A DNA stretch of 64,000 nt from Nitrospiraceae bacterium. Its GTDB lineage: Bacteria > Nitrospirota > Nitrospiria > Nitrospirales > UBA8639. Each line of letters begins with the position of its first letter. The first letter of the stretch is position 1. A program made the translations under genes and the position numbers. The DNA is taken from NCBI GenBank assembly GCA_020632595.1, contig JACKFF010000001.1:186001-250000 (forward strand), given 5' to 3'. Under the pieces are notes generated by a model. That model ran no database searches. It was given only the letters and a program-made list of their open reading frames with translations, and had not been told where the DNA came from. Below are positions 26,298-36,858 of the stretch, piece after piece.

Positions 26298-27488
26298 ATG
26301 GACGACATCCCCCAAATACTGGTTACACTTGGCGCCATATTCCTATTGGGACTATTCACGGACCTGTTGGGACGCCGGACTTTTTTACCACGAGTCACAC
26401 TCTTGCTCCTGGCCGGATTTGTCATTGGTCCCGCGGGGTTCAATGTGTTGCCGGACTTCAGGGAGGATTGGTTTCCGGTTGTCACCAATATCGCCTTGTC
26501 CATGGTGGGATTTTTGATCGGCCACCATTTGACGCTTCGATCTCTTAAAAAAAGGGAGAAACCGGTTCTCTGGATTTCTATTGGAGAAGTGGTCGGAGCA
26601 GCGGCAGCCATGTTCCTTGGTCTTCTCCTGATGGGGTTTCCTCCGGAAATCGCTCTTCTTCTTGCAGGCATTGCTCCTGCGAGCGACCCTGTGGCCACCA
26701 TCGATGTGATCCGGGAGGTAAAAGGCCAGGGAGAATTTTCTCAAACACTGGAAAGTGTTGTGGGCATCGACGATGCCTGGGGGCTCATCGTATTCAGTTT
26801 TTTATTGGCCATGGCTCAGGCGCTATACGGAAAGGGAGAGGGATGGGACATTGTTCTCCTCGGCATTTGGGAAATTGGTGGAGCCTTACTGCTGGGACTC
26901 CTTTTGAGTATCCCTATGGCCTATTTAACGGGGCGACTTCAACCAGGAGAACCCACTCAAGTCGAAGCCTTGGGCATCGTCTTCTTATGCGGGGGAATGG
27001 CCGTATGGCTGCATGTGTCATTTATAGTAGCGGGAATGATGCTGGGGGCAACGGTGTCAAATTTGGCGACTCATCACCGACGCCCTTTTACGGCTATCGA
27101 AGGAATCGAGTGGCCCTTCATGGTCCTGTTTTTTATTTTGGCGGGAGCCTCACTGGAATTGGAATCCTTGCGAGCAGCCAGTGTGCTGGGTCTCGCCTAT
27201 ATTCTCTTGCGCCTGCTCGGGCTCGTGGGGGGAGCATGGGTAGGCGGTATCATCAGTGAGGTCCCACATGTCTGGAGAAGATGAATGGGGATGGCCCTTT
27301 GGCCTCAGGCCGGCGTTGCATTGGGCATGGCGCTTCTGGCCAGCCAACACCTACCCGAACTCAAGCAGGTCATTCTTCCCGTGACGATTGGATCAACCAT
27401 CGTCTTCGAACTTATCGGACCTGTCATGACCCGGAAAGCCCTTATTAAAGTGGGCGAAGGTCACACGCACACGTCAATCGGGCCCTGA
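26298..27488 (+). pseudogene. Na+/H+ (cation:proton) antiporter interrupted by an in-frame TGA
   Basis: The frame opened by the ATG at 26298 encodes about 10 membrane helices of a CPA-type exchanger (VGIDDAWGLIVFS with the ion-binding D-D; GIAPASDPVATIDV). It stops at TGA 27282-27284 after VPHVWRR. The same frame continues at once with ATG 27285 for 67 codons that read as the missing last helices (ALWPQAGVALGMALLASQ). In relatives the position after the RR is commonly Trp (R-W-M-G), so TGG to TGA is the simplest explanation. Alternatives: sequencing error, readthrough, or reinitiation at the adjacent ATG producing a split carrier. It sits right before the N-ATPase operon. Confidence 0.8.
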
Positions 27489-27563
27489 CTATCAAACGAA
27501 AAATGCTTAGATTGGAAACATTGACTCATATGACCGCTAAGGAGTTGAATTGAAGAACATGCT

Positions 27564-27608
27564 GAGGGATCCTTCACCCACAGGACGAAACATAAGGCCG
27601 GATCCCTC
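27564..27608. promoter_or_regulatory. Inverted repeat in the leader of the N-ATPase operon
   Basis: GAGGGATCC (27564-27572) is a perfect 9-base inverted repeat with GGATCCCTC (27600-27608), 66 bases before atpD. It could be a terminator for the antiporter, a leader hairpin or an operator. There is no T-run, and no clear promoter is seen. Confidence 0.35.
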
Positions 27609-27673
27609 TTGGAAGCACAATGGCTCAGGCCAGGCGCTGCTTCAGTAGAACCGGAAATTCAGGGAGTCAACGC

Positions 27674-29152
<1,479 letters not shown>

Positions 29153-29190
29153 ATCGAAGTCACCGTCCCATTCGCAACCGGAGGTCGGAC

Positions 29191-29595
29191 ATGCAGCCGA
29201 GGCTCATGACTCTGAAAATTCTTCTGCCGTTCAGGATTTTTTCCGAACAGAACGCAGTAACACGGATCGTTGCAGAGACCCGTCAGGGCGCGTTTGGTAT
29301 TTTGCCTCAACGGCTGGACTGCGTAGCGGCGCTTGAGCCGGGAATTCTGATTTACGAAACCAATGGGGATGAAGAGCAATATGTGGCCCTCGACGAAGGA
29401 GTGCTGGTTAAAAATGGCCTGGAGGTGTTGGTCTCCGTCAGGAACGCCATTGCCGGAACCGACCTCCACCAATTGCGGAAAGCAGTGGAACGTGAATTTC
29501 TGACCCTGAACGAAGAGGAGCAGAGCCTCCGTTTCGTGATGACCAAGTTGGAAAGTAGCTTTGTGCGCCGCTTCGCGGATTTTCGCCATGACTGA
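29191..29595 (+). CDS. atpC: N-type ATPase subunit epsilon
   Basis: 134 residues. The N-terminal beta sandwich is recognisable (TLKILLPFRIF, RQGAFGILPQRLDCVAALEPGIL), with a short helical C-terminal part (about 85-134). ATG at 29191 with GGAGG 8 bases upstream. It is the central-stalk regulatory subunit that couples with gamma. The next gene starts inside its last codons (ATGACTGA). Confidence 0.9.
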   Translation: MQPRLMTLKILLPFRIFSEQNAVTRIVAETRQGAFGILPQRLDCVAALEPGILIYETNGDEEQYVALDEGVLVKNGLEVLVSVRNAIAGTDLHQLRKAVEREFLTLNEEEQSLRFVMTKLESSFVRRFADFRHD

Positions 29596-29926
29596 GAACC
29601 CGGAAAAGCAGCCTCTCAGGGAAGAGACGCCCATGGCCCGGCAGGTCGGCACGAAAGCTGCGCGCAAACTCAAGGCGCAGCGTCACACGACGCGGACCAT
29701 TTGGTTTGGATTGGGGATGATGGGGCTGATCGGTTGGTCGGTGGCCATTCCGACGCTACTGGGCGCATCGCTCGGTCTCTGGTTGGACAAACAGTATCCC
29801 GGACCCCACTCATGGACACTCACCCTGCTCTTTATCGGCCTGATCATCGGTTGCGTGAACGCGTGGCATTGGGTGACCAAGGAGGACCAGGAAATTCGTG
29901 CCGAACAGGAGAATCACCATGAATGA
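29588..29926 (+). CDS. atpQ: N-type ATPase accessory membrane protein AtpQ (AtpI-like)
   Basis: 112 residues. A basic N-terminus (KAARKLKAQRHTTRT) precedes two membrane helices (about 36-58 and 68-90), as in AtpI/gene-1-like proteins. AtpQ is specific to N-ATPase operons and is thought to help assemble the c-ring or take up divalent ions. The ATG at 29588 overlaps the end of atpC by eight bases. Confidence 0.88.
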   Translation: MTENPEKQPLREETPMARQVGTKAARKLKAQRHTTRTIWFGLGMMGLIGWSVAIPTLLGASLGLWLDKQYPGPHSWTLTLLFIGLIIGCVNAWHWVTKEDQEIRAEQENHHE

Positions 29927-30230
29927 AATTTTTATGATGGTGCCTGCGCTGGTAATGGGCATGGGGCTCGGAGGGATGTTTTTTGGCGGCTTATGGTGGA
30001 CGATTCGGAAAGGGCTATCGTCCACACAACCGGCATTTTGGTTCATCGGCAGCCTGCTGATACGAACCTGCCTGACCTTGGCCGGGTTCTATGTGGCCTC
30101 GGATGGCCATTGGGTGAAGCTGCTGGTATGCCTCCTCGGATTTACCATGGCACGTCCGATTGTAACCCGGCTCACCGGCTTAGCCGACAATTCAATCCGG
30201 CCGGAACAGGGGCCCAGCCATGCACCTTAG
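29919..30230 (+). CDS. atpR: N-type ATPase accessory membrane protein AtpR
   Basis: 103 residues with three membrane helices (about 5-25, 36-58, 62-80) and the conserved small-residue stretch GMGLGGMFFGGLWWT. AtpR is found only in N-ATPase operons; a basic residue in the helix is proposed to interact with the c-ring carboxylate. The ATG at 29919 has AGGAG upstream and overlaps atpQ; its own 3' end overlaps atpB. Confidence 0.88.
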   Translation: MNEIFMMVPALVMGMGLGGMFFGGLWWTIRKGLSSTQPAFWFIGSLLIRTCLTLAGFYVASDGHWVKLLVCLLGFTMARPIVTRLTGLADNSIRPEQGPSHAP

Positions 30231-30921
30231 CCCGGACGACATCATTCTCTGGCAATACGGTTTCATCAAGCTGAATGCCACCATTGCGTTCACATGGGCT
30301 TTGATGTTTGTGTTGGTTGTTGGATCAACCGTCATGACACGAAATCTTTCCACGAGCCTGACACGGTCGCGGTGGCAGAATCTTCTGGAAATCGTGGTCA
30401 CGGCTATTGAGAAACAAATTGAAGAGGTCGGCCTGAGTCAGCCACGGAAGCATCTCAGCTTTCTCGGAACAATCTTTCTGTTCATCGCTCTGGCCAGCCT
30501 CTGTACGATCATTCCCGGGTACGAGCCGCCGACAGGATCCCTCTCCACCACCGTGGCGCTTGCACTGTGCGTCTTTATCGCCGTCCCGCTTTTCGGGATT
30601 GAGGAGCAGGGAGTTGGGGAGTATCTCAAGTCTTATCTCAAGCCGACGGTCATCATGTTGCCATTTAACATTATCAGCGAATTCTCGCGCACGCTGGCCC
30701 TGGCCGTCCGCCTGTTCGGCAACATGATGAGCGGAGCCATGATTGTGGGCATTCTCCTGACCATCACGCCCTTTATCTTCCCGATCGTCATGAGCCTGCT
30801 CGGGCTGCTCACCGGGATGGTGCAGGCCTATATCTTCAGCATCCTGGCCACGGTCTATATCGCTGCCGCGACACGAACCCAGCAGCATGGAACGCTTTCG
30901 GATTCCGGAGCACAAGATTGA
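30220..30921 (+). CDS. atpB: N-type ATPase subunit a
   Basis: 233 residues with about five to six membrane helices. The essential Arg of subunit a is seen in SRTLALAVRLFGNMMSG (about residue 163). It forms the ion half-channels beside the c-ring. It overlaps atpR by 11 bases and is followed 34 bases later by atpE. Confidence 0.93.
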   Translation: MHLSPDDIILWQYGFIKLNATIAFTWALMFVLVVGSTVMTRNLSTSLTRSRWQNLLEIVVTAIEKQIEEVGLSQPRKHLSFLGTIFLFIALASLCTIIPGYEPPTGSLSTTVALALCVFIAVPLFGIEEQGVGEYLKSYLKPTVIMLPFNIISEFSRTLALAVRLFGNMMSGAMIVGILLTITPFIFPIVMSLLGLLTGMVQAYIFSILATVYIAAATRTQQHGTLSDSGAQD

Positions 30922-30955
30922 CACACACGTCACCACACCAAAAGGAGACTCTTCT

Positions 30956-31237
30956 ATGGACAGCATGACGCTCATCGCTATGGCATCGATTATCACAGCC
31001 GGCCTCACCACCGGTTTTGGCTGCATTGGACCCGCACTGGGGGAAGGAAGGGCGGTTTCATCCGCCTTGACTTCGCTGGCCCAACAGCCCGATGCCTCAA
31101 ACACGATCACACGAACGCTGTTTGTCGGCCTCGCCATGATCGAGTCCACAGCTATTTACTGTTTCGTGGTCTCGATGATTCTGATCTTCGCCAATCCCTT
31201 TTGGAATCACGTTCTGGCCCAGGCCGCAGGAAAATGA
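30956..31237 (+). CDS. atpE: N-type ATPase subunit c with two carboxylates
   Basis: 93 residues, two helices. ATG at 30956 after AAAGGAG. The ion-binding helix reads IESTAIY: E63, S64, T65 and Y68 correspond to E65, S66, T67 and Y70 of the Ilyobacter Na+-binding c subunit. The first helix has E30 (PALGEGR) where that protein has Gln32, giving the double-carboxylate pattern of N-ATPases. Na+ specificity is plausible from the ligand set, but a Burkholderia N-type ring is reported to use H+, so specificity is open. Confidence 0.93.
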   Translation: MDSMTLIAMASIITAGLTTGFGCIGPALGEGRAVSSALTSLAQQPDASNTITRTLFVGLAMIESTAIYCFVVSMILIFANPFWNHVLAQAAGK

Positions 31238-31241
31238 ACCG

Positions 31242-32051
31242 ATGTTAATCGATTGGTTTACTGTTATCGCGCAGGCACTCAATTTTCTAATCCTCGTATG
31301 GCTACTGAAGCGTTTCCTGTACAAACCCATCCTCAATGCTCTGGACGCGAGGGAGAAACGGATCGCCGCCGAACTCGCAGACGCCGATGCCAGAAAAGCC
31401 GAAGCCCGACAGGAGCGCGACGCCTTCAAACGCAAAAACGAGGAGTTCGACCAGCAGCGTGCGGCACTGATGGCCAACGCGGTGAATACCGCCACAGCCG
31501 AACGTCAACAACTCATTGACCACGCGCGGAAGGAGTCGGACGTCCTGCGGACCCAGTGGCAGGAGGCGCTGAAGAGCGAGCATCAGCACCTCAGTGAAGA
31601 ACTCACCCGCCGGACACGAGAGGAAGTTTTTGCCATCGCGCGTAAAACATTGGCGGACCTCGCCACAACGAATCTGGAAGAACAAATGGCCGACGCCTTT
31701 ATCCGCCGCTTGCACCAACTGAATCCTGTGGAGAGAAAAGAGCTGGAAGCGGCATTCAAGGCGGCCTCTCCCCCCGCAATCGTGCGCACCACCTTCCGCC
31801 TGTCTGCCACGCAGCAGGCGGCAATTGAAGATGCGGTCAGGGATGTGCTCGCCATTCATACCCGCGTCCAGTTCGAGACAGCCCCGAATCTGATCAGCGG
31901 AATCGAACTCACGGCAAATGGACACAAGATTGCGTGGAGCATCGGGCATTATCTCGCATCGCTTCAGCAACACGTCGGCGACCTCCTGGACGTACGCCCA
32001 AAAGCGGCAACAAAAGCCGCAGTGCATCCCGAACACCATGCCAATGAATAA
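31242..32051 (+). CDS. atpF: N-type ATPase subunit b with delta-like C-terminal domain
   Basis: 269 residues, much longer than a normal b subunit. One N-terminal membrane helix (IDWFTVIAQALNFLILVWLL), a long charged coiled coil (about 35-145), then a delta-like globular domain (about 165-250). The operon has no separate delta gene, as usual in N-ATPases, so this protein probably serves as both parts of the outer stalk. ATG at 31242, 4 bases after atpE. Confidence 0.92.
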   Translation: MLIDWFTVIAQALNFLILVWLLKRFLYKPILNALDAREKRIAAELADADARKAEARQERDAFKRKNEEFDQQRAALMANAVNTATAERQQLIDHARKESDVLRTQWQEALKSEHQHLSEELTRRTREEVFAIARKTLADLATTNLEEQMADAFIRRLHQLNPVERKELEAAFKAASPPAIVRTTFRLSATQQAAIEDAVRDVLAIHTRVQFETAPNLISGIELTANGHKIAWSIGHYLASLQQHVGDLLDVRPKAATKAAVHPEHHANE

Positions 32052-33597
32052 CCCCTTTAAAAACCTGTACAGTCTCTTCGACACAACCTTTGCGGGTATG
32101 AGCCACGCACGCGAAGACTTTGCACCCGGCATGACAGCCCACGAGATAGGGAGAATCACCAACGTCTCCACCGGTATCGCCAGGGTGTCCGGACTGCCCG
32201 GCGTGGGGTTTGAGGAGGTGCTGAAATTTCCGGGTGATGTATATGGTATTGCCTTCAACGTCGACGAAGACGATATCGGCGTCGTGCTCCTTGGCGACTA
32301 TTGGCAGTTACATGCGGGTGATGAAGTCGAACGGAGAGGACACGTCATGGACGTGCCGGTATCTGATGGATTAATCGGACGGGTCATCAACCCCTTAGGA
32401 CGGCCTCTGGATGGCCGCGGGCCTGTGGTTTCCACCGAGCGTCTGGCTATCGAACGTCCGGCCCCGCCCATCATGAATCGTGCTCCCGTCACGGTGCCGC
32501 TACAAACCGGCATCAAGGTCATCGATGCACTGATTCCCATCGGGCGAGGTCAACGCGAGTTAATTCTTGGGGACCGGCAGACGGGCAAAACGGCCATTGC
32601 CGTCGACACCATTCTCAACCAGCGCGACCAGAATGTACTCTGCGTGTATTGCGCCATCGGCCAGCGCGCGTCCGGAGTGGCGAAAGTCGTGGCCACCCTC
32701 CGCGAACAAGGAGCGATGGAGTATACCGTCGTCGTCGTGACCGAAGGCAATGACCCACCGGGGCTCGCCTATATCGCCCCATATGCCGCAACCAGTATTG
32801 CAGAGCATTTCATGGAACAGGGTCGCGATGTGCTGATTGTCTATGACGACCTGACGCATCACGCCCGCGCCTATCGTGAGCTGTCCCTGCTTTTGCGTCG
32901 CCCACCCGGTCGAGAAGCCTTTCCCGGCGACATCTTCTACATCCACTCGCGCCTTCTGGAGCGCGCCACCCACCTCCGGGAAGAACTGGGTGGCGGGTCC
33001 CTGACTGCCCTGCCCATCATCGAAACCGAAGCACAAAATATTTCCGCCTACATTCCGACCAATTTAATTTCTATCACGGATGGGCAGATCTATCTCTCAC
33101 CTTCCCTGTTCGAATTAGGGGTGCTCCCTGCCGTCGATGTCAGTCGATCTGTTTCCCGTGTTGGAGGCAAGGCCCAACGGACGGCCTACCGGTCCGTCGC
33201 AGGAAATCTCAAGCTGGCCTATGCACAATTTGAGGAGCTGGAAACCTTCGCCAGATTCGGTGCCCGGCTTGATGAGGACACCAGAAAGATTATCGAGCAC
33301 GGACGGCGGATCCGCGCCATCCTCAAACAGCCTGAATTCACCCCGATGTCCGTGCCCGCTCAAATCACCTTGCTATTGGCGTTGACCGATAAATTGTTCG
33401 ATCCTGTGCCGCTTGCCCAGATGACGGAGGCCGAACAGGCTTTACACAAGGCATCCCTCGACATCCCGTTTGACTTGTGCAAACGACTGGAAGGCATAGA
33501 TAAATTGAAGGCCGAAGATCGTGAAGCAATTATTCGGATCGCCCGTCAAGCACTGGCATGCTTTCAACCCACGCCGGAACTCAAGGAGAAGACATGA
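32038..33597 (+). CDS. atpA: N-type ATPase subunit alpha
   Basis: 519 residues. ATG at 32038 overlaps the end of atpF; an ATG at 32044 is equally possible. Walker A GDRQTGKT, the YDDLTHHARAYRELSLLLRRPPGREAFPGD-type block and the SRVGGKAQ region identify the non-catalytic alpha subunit. Its last bases overlap atpG by ATGA. Confidence 0.95.
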   Translation: MPMNNPFKNLYSLFDTTFAGMSHAREDFAPGMTAHEIGRITNVSTGIARVSGLPGVGFEEVLKFPGDVYGIAFNVDEDDIGVVLLGDYWQLHAGDEVERRGHVMDVPVSDGLIGRVINPLGRPLDGRGPVVSTERLAIERPAPPIMNRAPVTVPLQTGIKVIDALIPIGRGQRELILGDRQTGKTAIAVDTILNQRDQNVLCVYCAIGQRASGVAKVVATLREQGAMEYTVVVVTEGNDPPGLAYIAPYAATSIAEHFMEQGRDVLIVYDDLTHHARAYRELSLLLRRPPGREAFPGDIFYIHSRLLERATHLREELGGGSLTALPIIETEAQNISAYIPTNLISITDGQIYLSPSLFELGVLPAVDVSRSVSRVGGKAQRTAYRSVAGNLKLAYAQFEELETFARFGARLDEDTRKIIEHGRRIRAILKQPEFTPMSVPAQITLLLALTDKLFDPVPLAQMTEAEQALHKASLDIPFDLCKRLEGIDKLKAEDREAIIRIARQALACFQPTPELKEKT

Positions 33598-34526
33598 GCG
33601 ATACCATGGTCAGTTTGCGGCGACAGATCGACGGAGCGGGTGATCTCCAATCCGTTGTCCGCACGATGAAGGCCTTGGCTGCCTCGAGCATCGGACAATA
33701 CGAGCAATCGGTGAGCGCATTAGCCGACTATGCCCGCACGGTGGAACTGGGTTTAAGCGTCTGTTTTAGGGAAACCCCGCCGGCGGGCTTTTTGGGAGAA
33801 CAGAAGAAGATACAAAAGACAGGTGCGATCGGCGCAGTCGTGTTCGGTTCAGACCAGGGACTGGTCGGCCAGTTTAATGAGGTGATTGCCGATTATGCGG
33901 TCAAGACCTTGGCCGCTCGGTCTGGACGTCATACGGTATGGGCGGTGGGCGAGCGCGTGCAGTCGCGCCTGGCAGACGCAGGTCTCCTACTAAGAGGATT
34001 CTTTCCGGTCCCGAACTCCATCAAAGCCATTACGCCACTTGTCGGAAAGATTCTCCTGGAAAGCGAAGCCGCTCATAGCCGGGGAACGATCCACGAACTC
34101 CAACTCTTTTACAACCGCCCCACCTCCAGAGCAGTCTATGCACCGGTCAATCAGCGCCTGCTGCCACTGGACGAAACCTGGCAAAGCGAGTTGGCCATAC
34201 TCCCGTGGCCAACGAAAAACCTCCCAGAGGTTATCGACAGTGGCGGGACCACGCTGCTGGCGCTCATTCATGAATATCTGTTTATCTCTCTCTTCCGAGC
34301 ATGCGCCGAATCTCTGGCCAGCGAAAACGCCAGCCGACTGACCGCCATGCAACGCGCCGAGAAAAACATCGACGAGCTTCTGGAGGACCTCAATCGGCAC
34401 TTTCACCAGTTGCGCCAACGTGGCATCGACGAGGAACTCTTTGACGTCATCTCCGGCTTTGAGGCCCTGGCCGACACACCAGCCACCAGGGATTACCAGG
34501 CAAATGACCCACACATCGAACCATGA
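33594..34526 (+). CDS. atpG: N-type ATPase subunit gamma
   Basis: 310 residues. ATG at 33594 overlaps the atpA stop (ATGA). The two long helices of the rotor are visible at each end (LRRQIDGAGDLQSVVRTMKALAAS; ASRLTAMQRAEKNIDELLEDL), with the Rossmann-like middle (GAVVFGSDQGLVGQFN). It is the central shaft joining the c-ring to the alpha/beta head. PPK2 follows 13 bases later. Confidence 0.92.
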   Translation: MSDTMVSLRRQIDGAGDLQSVVRTMKALAASSIGQYEQSVSALADYARTVELGLSVCFRETPPAGFLGEQKKIQKTGAIGAVVFGSDQGLVGQFNEVIADYAVKTLAARSGRHTVWAVGERVQSRLADAGLLLRGFFPVPNSIKAITPLVGKILLESEAAHSRGTIHELQLFYNRPTSRAVYAPVNQRLLPLDETWQSELAILPWPTKNLPEVIDSGGTTLLALIHEYLFISLFRACAESLASENASRLTAMQRAEKNIDELLEDLNRHFHQLRQRGIDEELFDVISGFEALADTPATRDYQANDPHIEP

Positions 34527-34539
34527 AAGAAGAACAACC

Positions 34540-35409
34540 ATGAACATTCAGACCAAAGGACTCCGCATAGCTGAAGGCACAACAGTCGACCTCAGCAAAA
34601 GGCCAACCAGGGTAAAGGATATCTATAGTTCGAAAAAACAATACAAACAGGCTCTCAAAAAACATATTGAAGAACTCAGCGACCTGCAACGACTCCTCTA
34701 TGCGTCGAACCGTTATGCCTTGCTGCTAATTTTTCAGGCTATGGACGCCGCAGGCAAGGACGGCGCAATCCGGCACGTCATGTCCGGAGTGAATCCACAA
34801 GGGTGCCAGGTGTTCAGCTTCAAGCATCCCAGCGCTGAAGAATTGGACCATGATTTTCTGTGGCGCACCACGCAATCTCTGCCTGAACGCGGACGCATCG
34901 GTATCTTCAATCGTTCCTATTACGAGGAGGTTCTCATCGTGCGAGTGCATCCGGAGATTTTGTTGAGCCAGGGGTTGCCGGACGAATTGCTTGACGAAAA
35001 AAATCTTTGGCAAGACCGGTATCGATCCATCATCGACCTGGAGAGCCATCTCTACCGCAATGGCACGCGAATCATAAAATTTTTCCTTCATCTTTCAGAG
35101 GAAGAGCAGCGAAACCGGTTCCTTCAACGAATGGATGAACCGGAAAAGAACTGGAAATTCAGCCTGGCCGATATTAAGGAACGAAAGTACTGGAAAGAGT
35201 ACATGCAGGCCTATGAGGCCTGTTTAAGCGCCACAAGCACAGAGACGGCGCCCTGGTATGTCGTGCCTGCCGATGACAAAAAGAACGCCAGGCTTATCAT
35301 TTCACATGTGATCGTCGAAACATTGAAGAGTCTCAACATGAGTTACCCGACCATAACCAAGGCGCGCCAGAAAGAATTGCAGTCAATCCGTAAACGCCTG
35401 GCGAAGTAA
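34540..35409 (+). CDS. ppk2: Polyphosphate kinase 2 (PPK2 family)
   Basis: 289 residues from the ATG at 34540. A one-domain PPK2: Walker A region FQAMDAAGKDGAI (about residue 67), Walker B/lid blocks FNRSYYEEVLIVRVHP and DLESHLYRNGTRIIKFFLHLS, and a polyphosphate/lid segment rich in Lys/Arg with the final WYVVPADDKKNAR. PPK2 enzymes use polyphosphate to phosphorylate nucleoside mono- or diphosphates. It starts 13 bases after atpG, so it is very likely part of the N-ATPase transcript: polyphosphate-made nucleotides could feed the pump. Subclass (ADP or AMP) is not determined. Confidence 0.92.
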   Translation: MNIQTKGLRIAEGTTVDLSKRPTRVKDIYSSKKQYKQALKKHIEELSDLQRLLYASNRYALLLIFQAMDAAGKDGAIRHVMSGVNPQGCQVFSFKHPSAEELDHDFLWRTTQSLPERGRIGIFNRSYYEEVLIVRVHPEILLSQGLPDELLDEKNLWQDRYRSIIDLESHLYRNGTRIIKFFLHLSEEEQRNRFLQRMDEPEKNWKFSLADIKERKYWKEYMQAYEACLSATSTETAPWYVVPADDKKNARLIISHVIVETLKSLNMSYPTITKARQKELQSIRKRLAK

Positions 35410-35504
35410 CATTTGAATTTCCAGCATAGAGGGCCCAAGAGAGATTTTCAGCTTTTTATAAACCCTTCAGCCGTGAGTCCCTGCGTATAAGGGATACTCG
35501 ATTC

Positions 35505-36200
35505 ATGCCGATACGACATAGGGAACGTCACCGAACTGACCGCATCGGATGGCTCCGGGCAGCGGTCCTGGGCGCCAACGACGGGATCGTGTCGACAGCC
35601 AGCCTGTTACTCGGAGTTTCGTCGGCAAATGCCACGCACAGTGATGTCTTGATCGCGGGAGTGGCCGGCCTGGTCGCCGGAGCCATGTCAATGGCGGCCG
35701 GGGAGTATGTGTCGGTCCAATCACAGGCAGATACCGAAGAGGCCGACCTTGCTCTTGAGCACACGGAACTCCTCTCGGACCCTTCAGGTGAGCACAAGGA
35801 ACTCGCCGCGCTCTATGTTGGGCGGGGTCTTGAACCAGCACTCGCCAAGCAGGTCGCCACACAACTCATGGCCCATGACGCCATCGGGGCGCATGCACGC
35901 GACGAATTGGGCATTTCCGAAAACCTGAGTGCGCGTCCGATTCAGGCCGCCCTGGCATCTGCCGGAAGCTTTGCCATCGGAGCCGCCTTACCTCTGGCGA
36001 TCGCGACGATCGTCCCCAAGGCTGTCTTGATTCCCGTCGTTTCCGGGACCTCACTGGTGTTTCTGGCGGGGTTAGGAGGATTAGCCGCTCACGCGGGCGG
36101 TGCGTCGGTGATGACGGGAGCCCTACGCGTCACATTTTGGGGTGCACTGGCCATGGCACTGACCGCAGGAGTCGGAACATTCTTCGGTTCAACGGGGTAA
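35505..36200 (+). CDS. VIT1/CCC1-family iron/manganese transporter
   Basis: 231 residues with the VIT family start (WLRAAVLGANDGIVSTASLLLGV) and AGAMSMAAGEYVSVQSQADTE, which carry the metal-binding Asp/Met/Glu, then a cytoplasmic Glu-rich hairpin and three more membrane helices. It moves Fe2+/Mn2+ across the membrane with H+ exchange. ATG at 35505. It lies between ppk2 and a decayed RNase fragment. Confidence 0.9.
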   Translation: MPIRHRERHRTDRIGWLRAAVLGANDGIVSTASLLLGVSSANATHSDVLIAGVAGLVAGAMSMAAGEYVSVQSQADTEEADLALEHTELLSDPSGEHKELAALYVGRGLEPALAKQVATQLMAHDAIGAHARDELGISENLSARPIQAALASAGSFAIGAALPLAIATIVPKAVLIPVVSGTSLVFLAGLGGLAAHAGGASVMTGALRVTFWGALAMALTAGVGTFFGSTG

Positions 36201-36371
36201 ATGAGAGCAAGCGAACCCAAGCTGGCAGGCCTTCACTGACTTCGCAAGGGTTCCGGACTCTGGATAGGGAGACCATTTACAGAATACTCCGGAACAGGGC
36301 ATCATGACGGATTCAGACGCAGGATCACACCGCCAGATTTTGCAACGCATTGCCCATCGGGCGACCAAGAT

Positions 36372-36686
36372 CCCTACCGGAAAGAAGAATTCAAGTTTCT
36401 TGCCGCCTATTGTACCCCGAAGGAACCCGATGCCGAGAAAGTCGAGCGCCTGGTACGGAAATCAGCCGCTGCATTGCTGCTGGAATCCAAGGTGGGACAA
36501 CGGTTTGAGGCCGTGTTCACAGGTGCCTCCAAGAAAAGAACATGGGTGAGACTTCTACCACTGACAGTCGAGTAAAAACTGGTATACGGTTTTAATGGCC
36601 TCGATGTGGGTGAGCAATTGCAAGTCGACCTTATCGTCACGAACGTGGAACGGGGATACATCGATTTCGCCAAGGCTGGACCATAA
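36372..36686 (+). pseudogene. Remnant of an RNB-family (RNase II/R-like) exoribonuclease, C-terminal end
   Basis: In the frame of base 36372 the sequence reads PYRKEEFKFLAAYCTPKEPD, then AEKVERLVRKSAAALLLESK and VGQRFEAVFTGASKKRTWVR. A TAA at 36573-36575 interrupts it where relatives continue, after which KLVYGFNGLDVGEQLQVDLI and GYIDFAKAG resume to TAA 36684-36686. This is the end of the RNB catalytic domain and the C-terminal S1-like domain. The N-terminal two thirds are absent upstream, so this is a dead fragment. Confidence 0.72.
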
Positions 36687-36858
36687 CGGTTTCGCCTCCA
36701 TCCGCACCACTCTGCTGCACCTGGGAGAATTCCCTCTTCGGTTCTCGATCACCAGCAACCTTCTTGTTATAGTGAGGCCGGTATGCAGCCGATGATATCC
36801 ACGTTTTCACCGGCCCAACAAATCCGCCTTTCTTAGCCTTGAGCGTTGTACGCTATCC

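Noticed and set aside
27590..27620. TTGGAAGCACAATGGC as a sigma-54 promoter for the N-ATPase operon
   Set aside because: Spacing fits but both boxes diverge from the consensus (TTGGAA, ATGGC).
36304..36549. Open frame starting at ATG 36304
   Set aside because: It is the wrong frame of the decayed RNB exoribonuclease, whose similarity is in the frame of base 36372.
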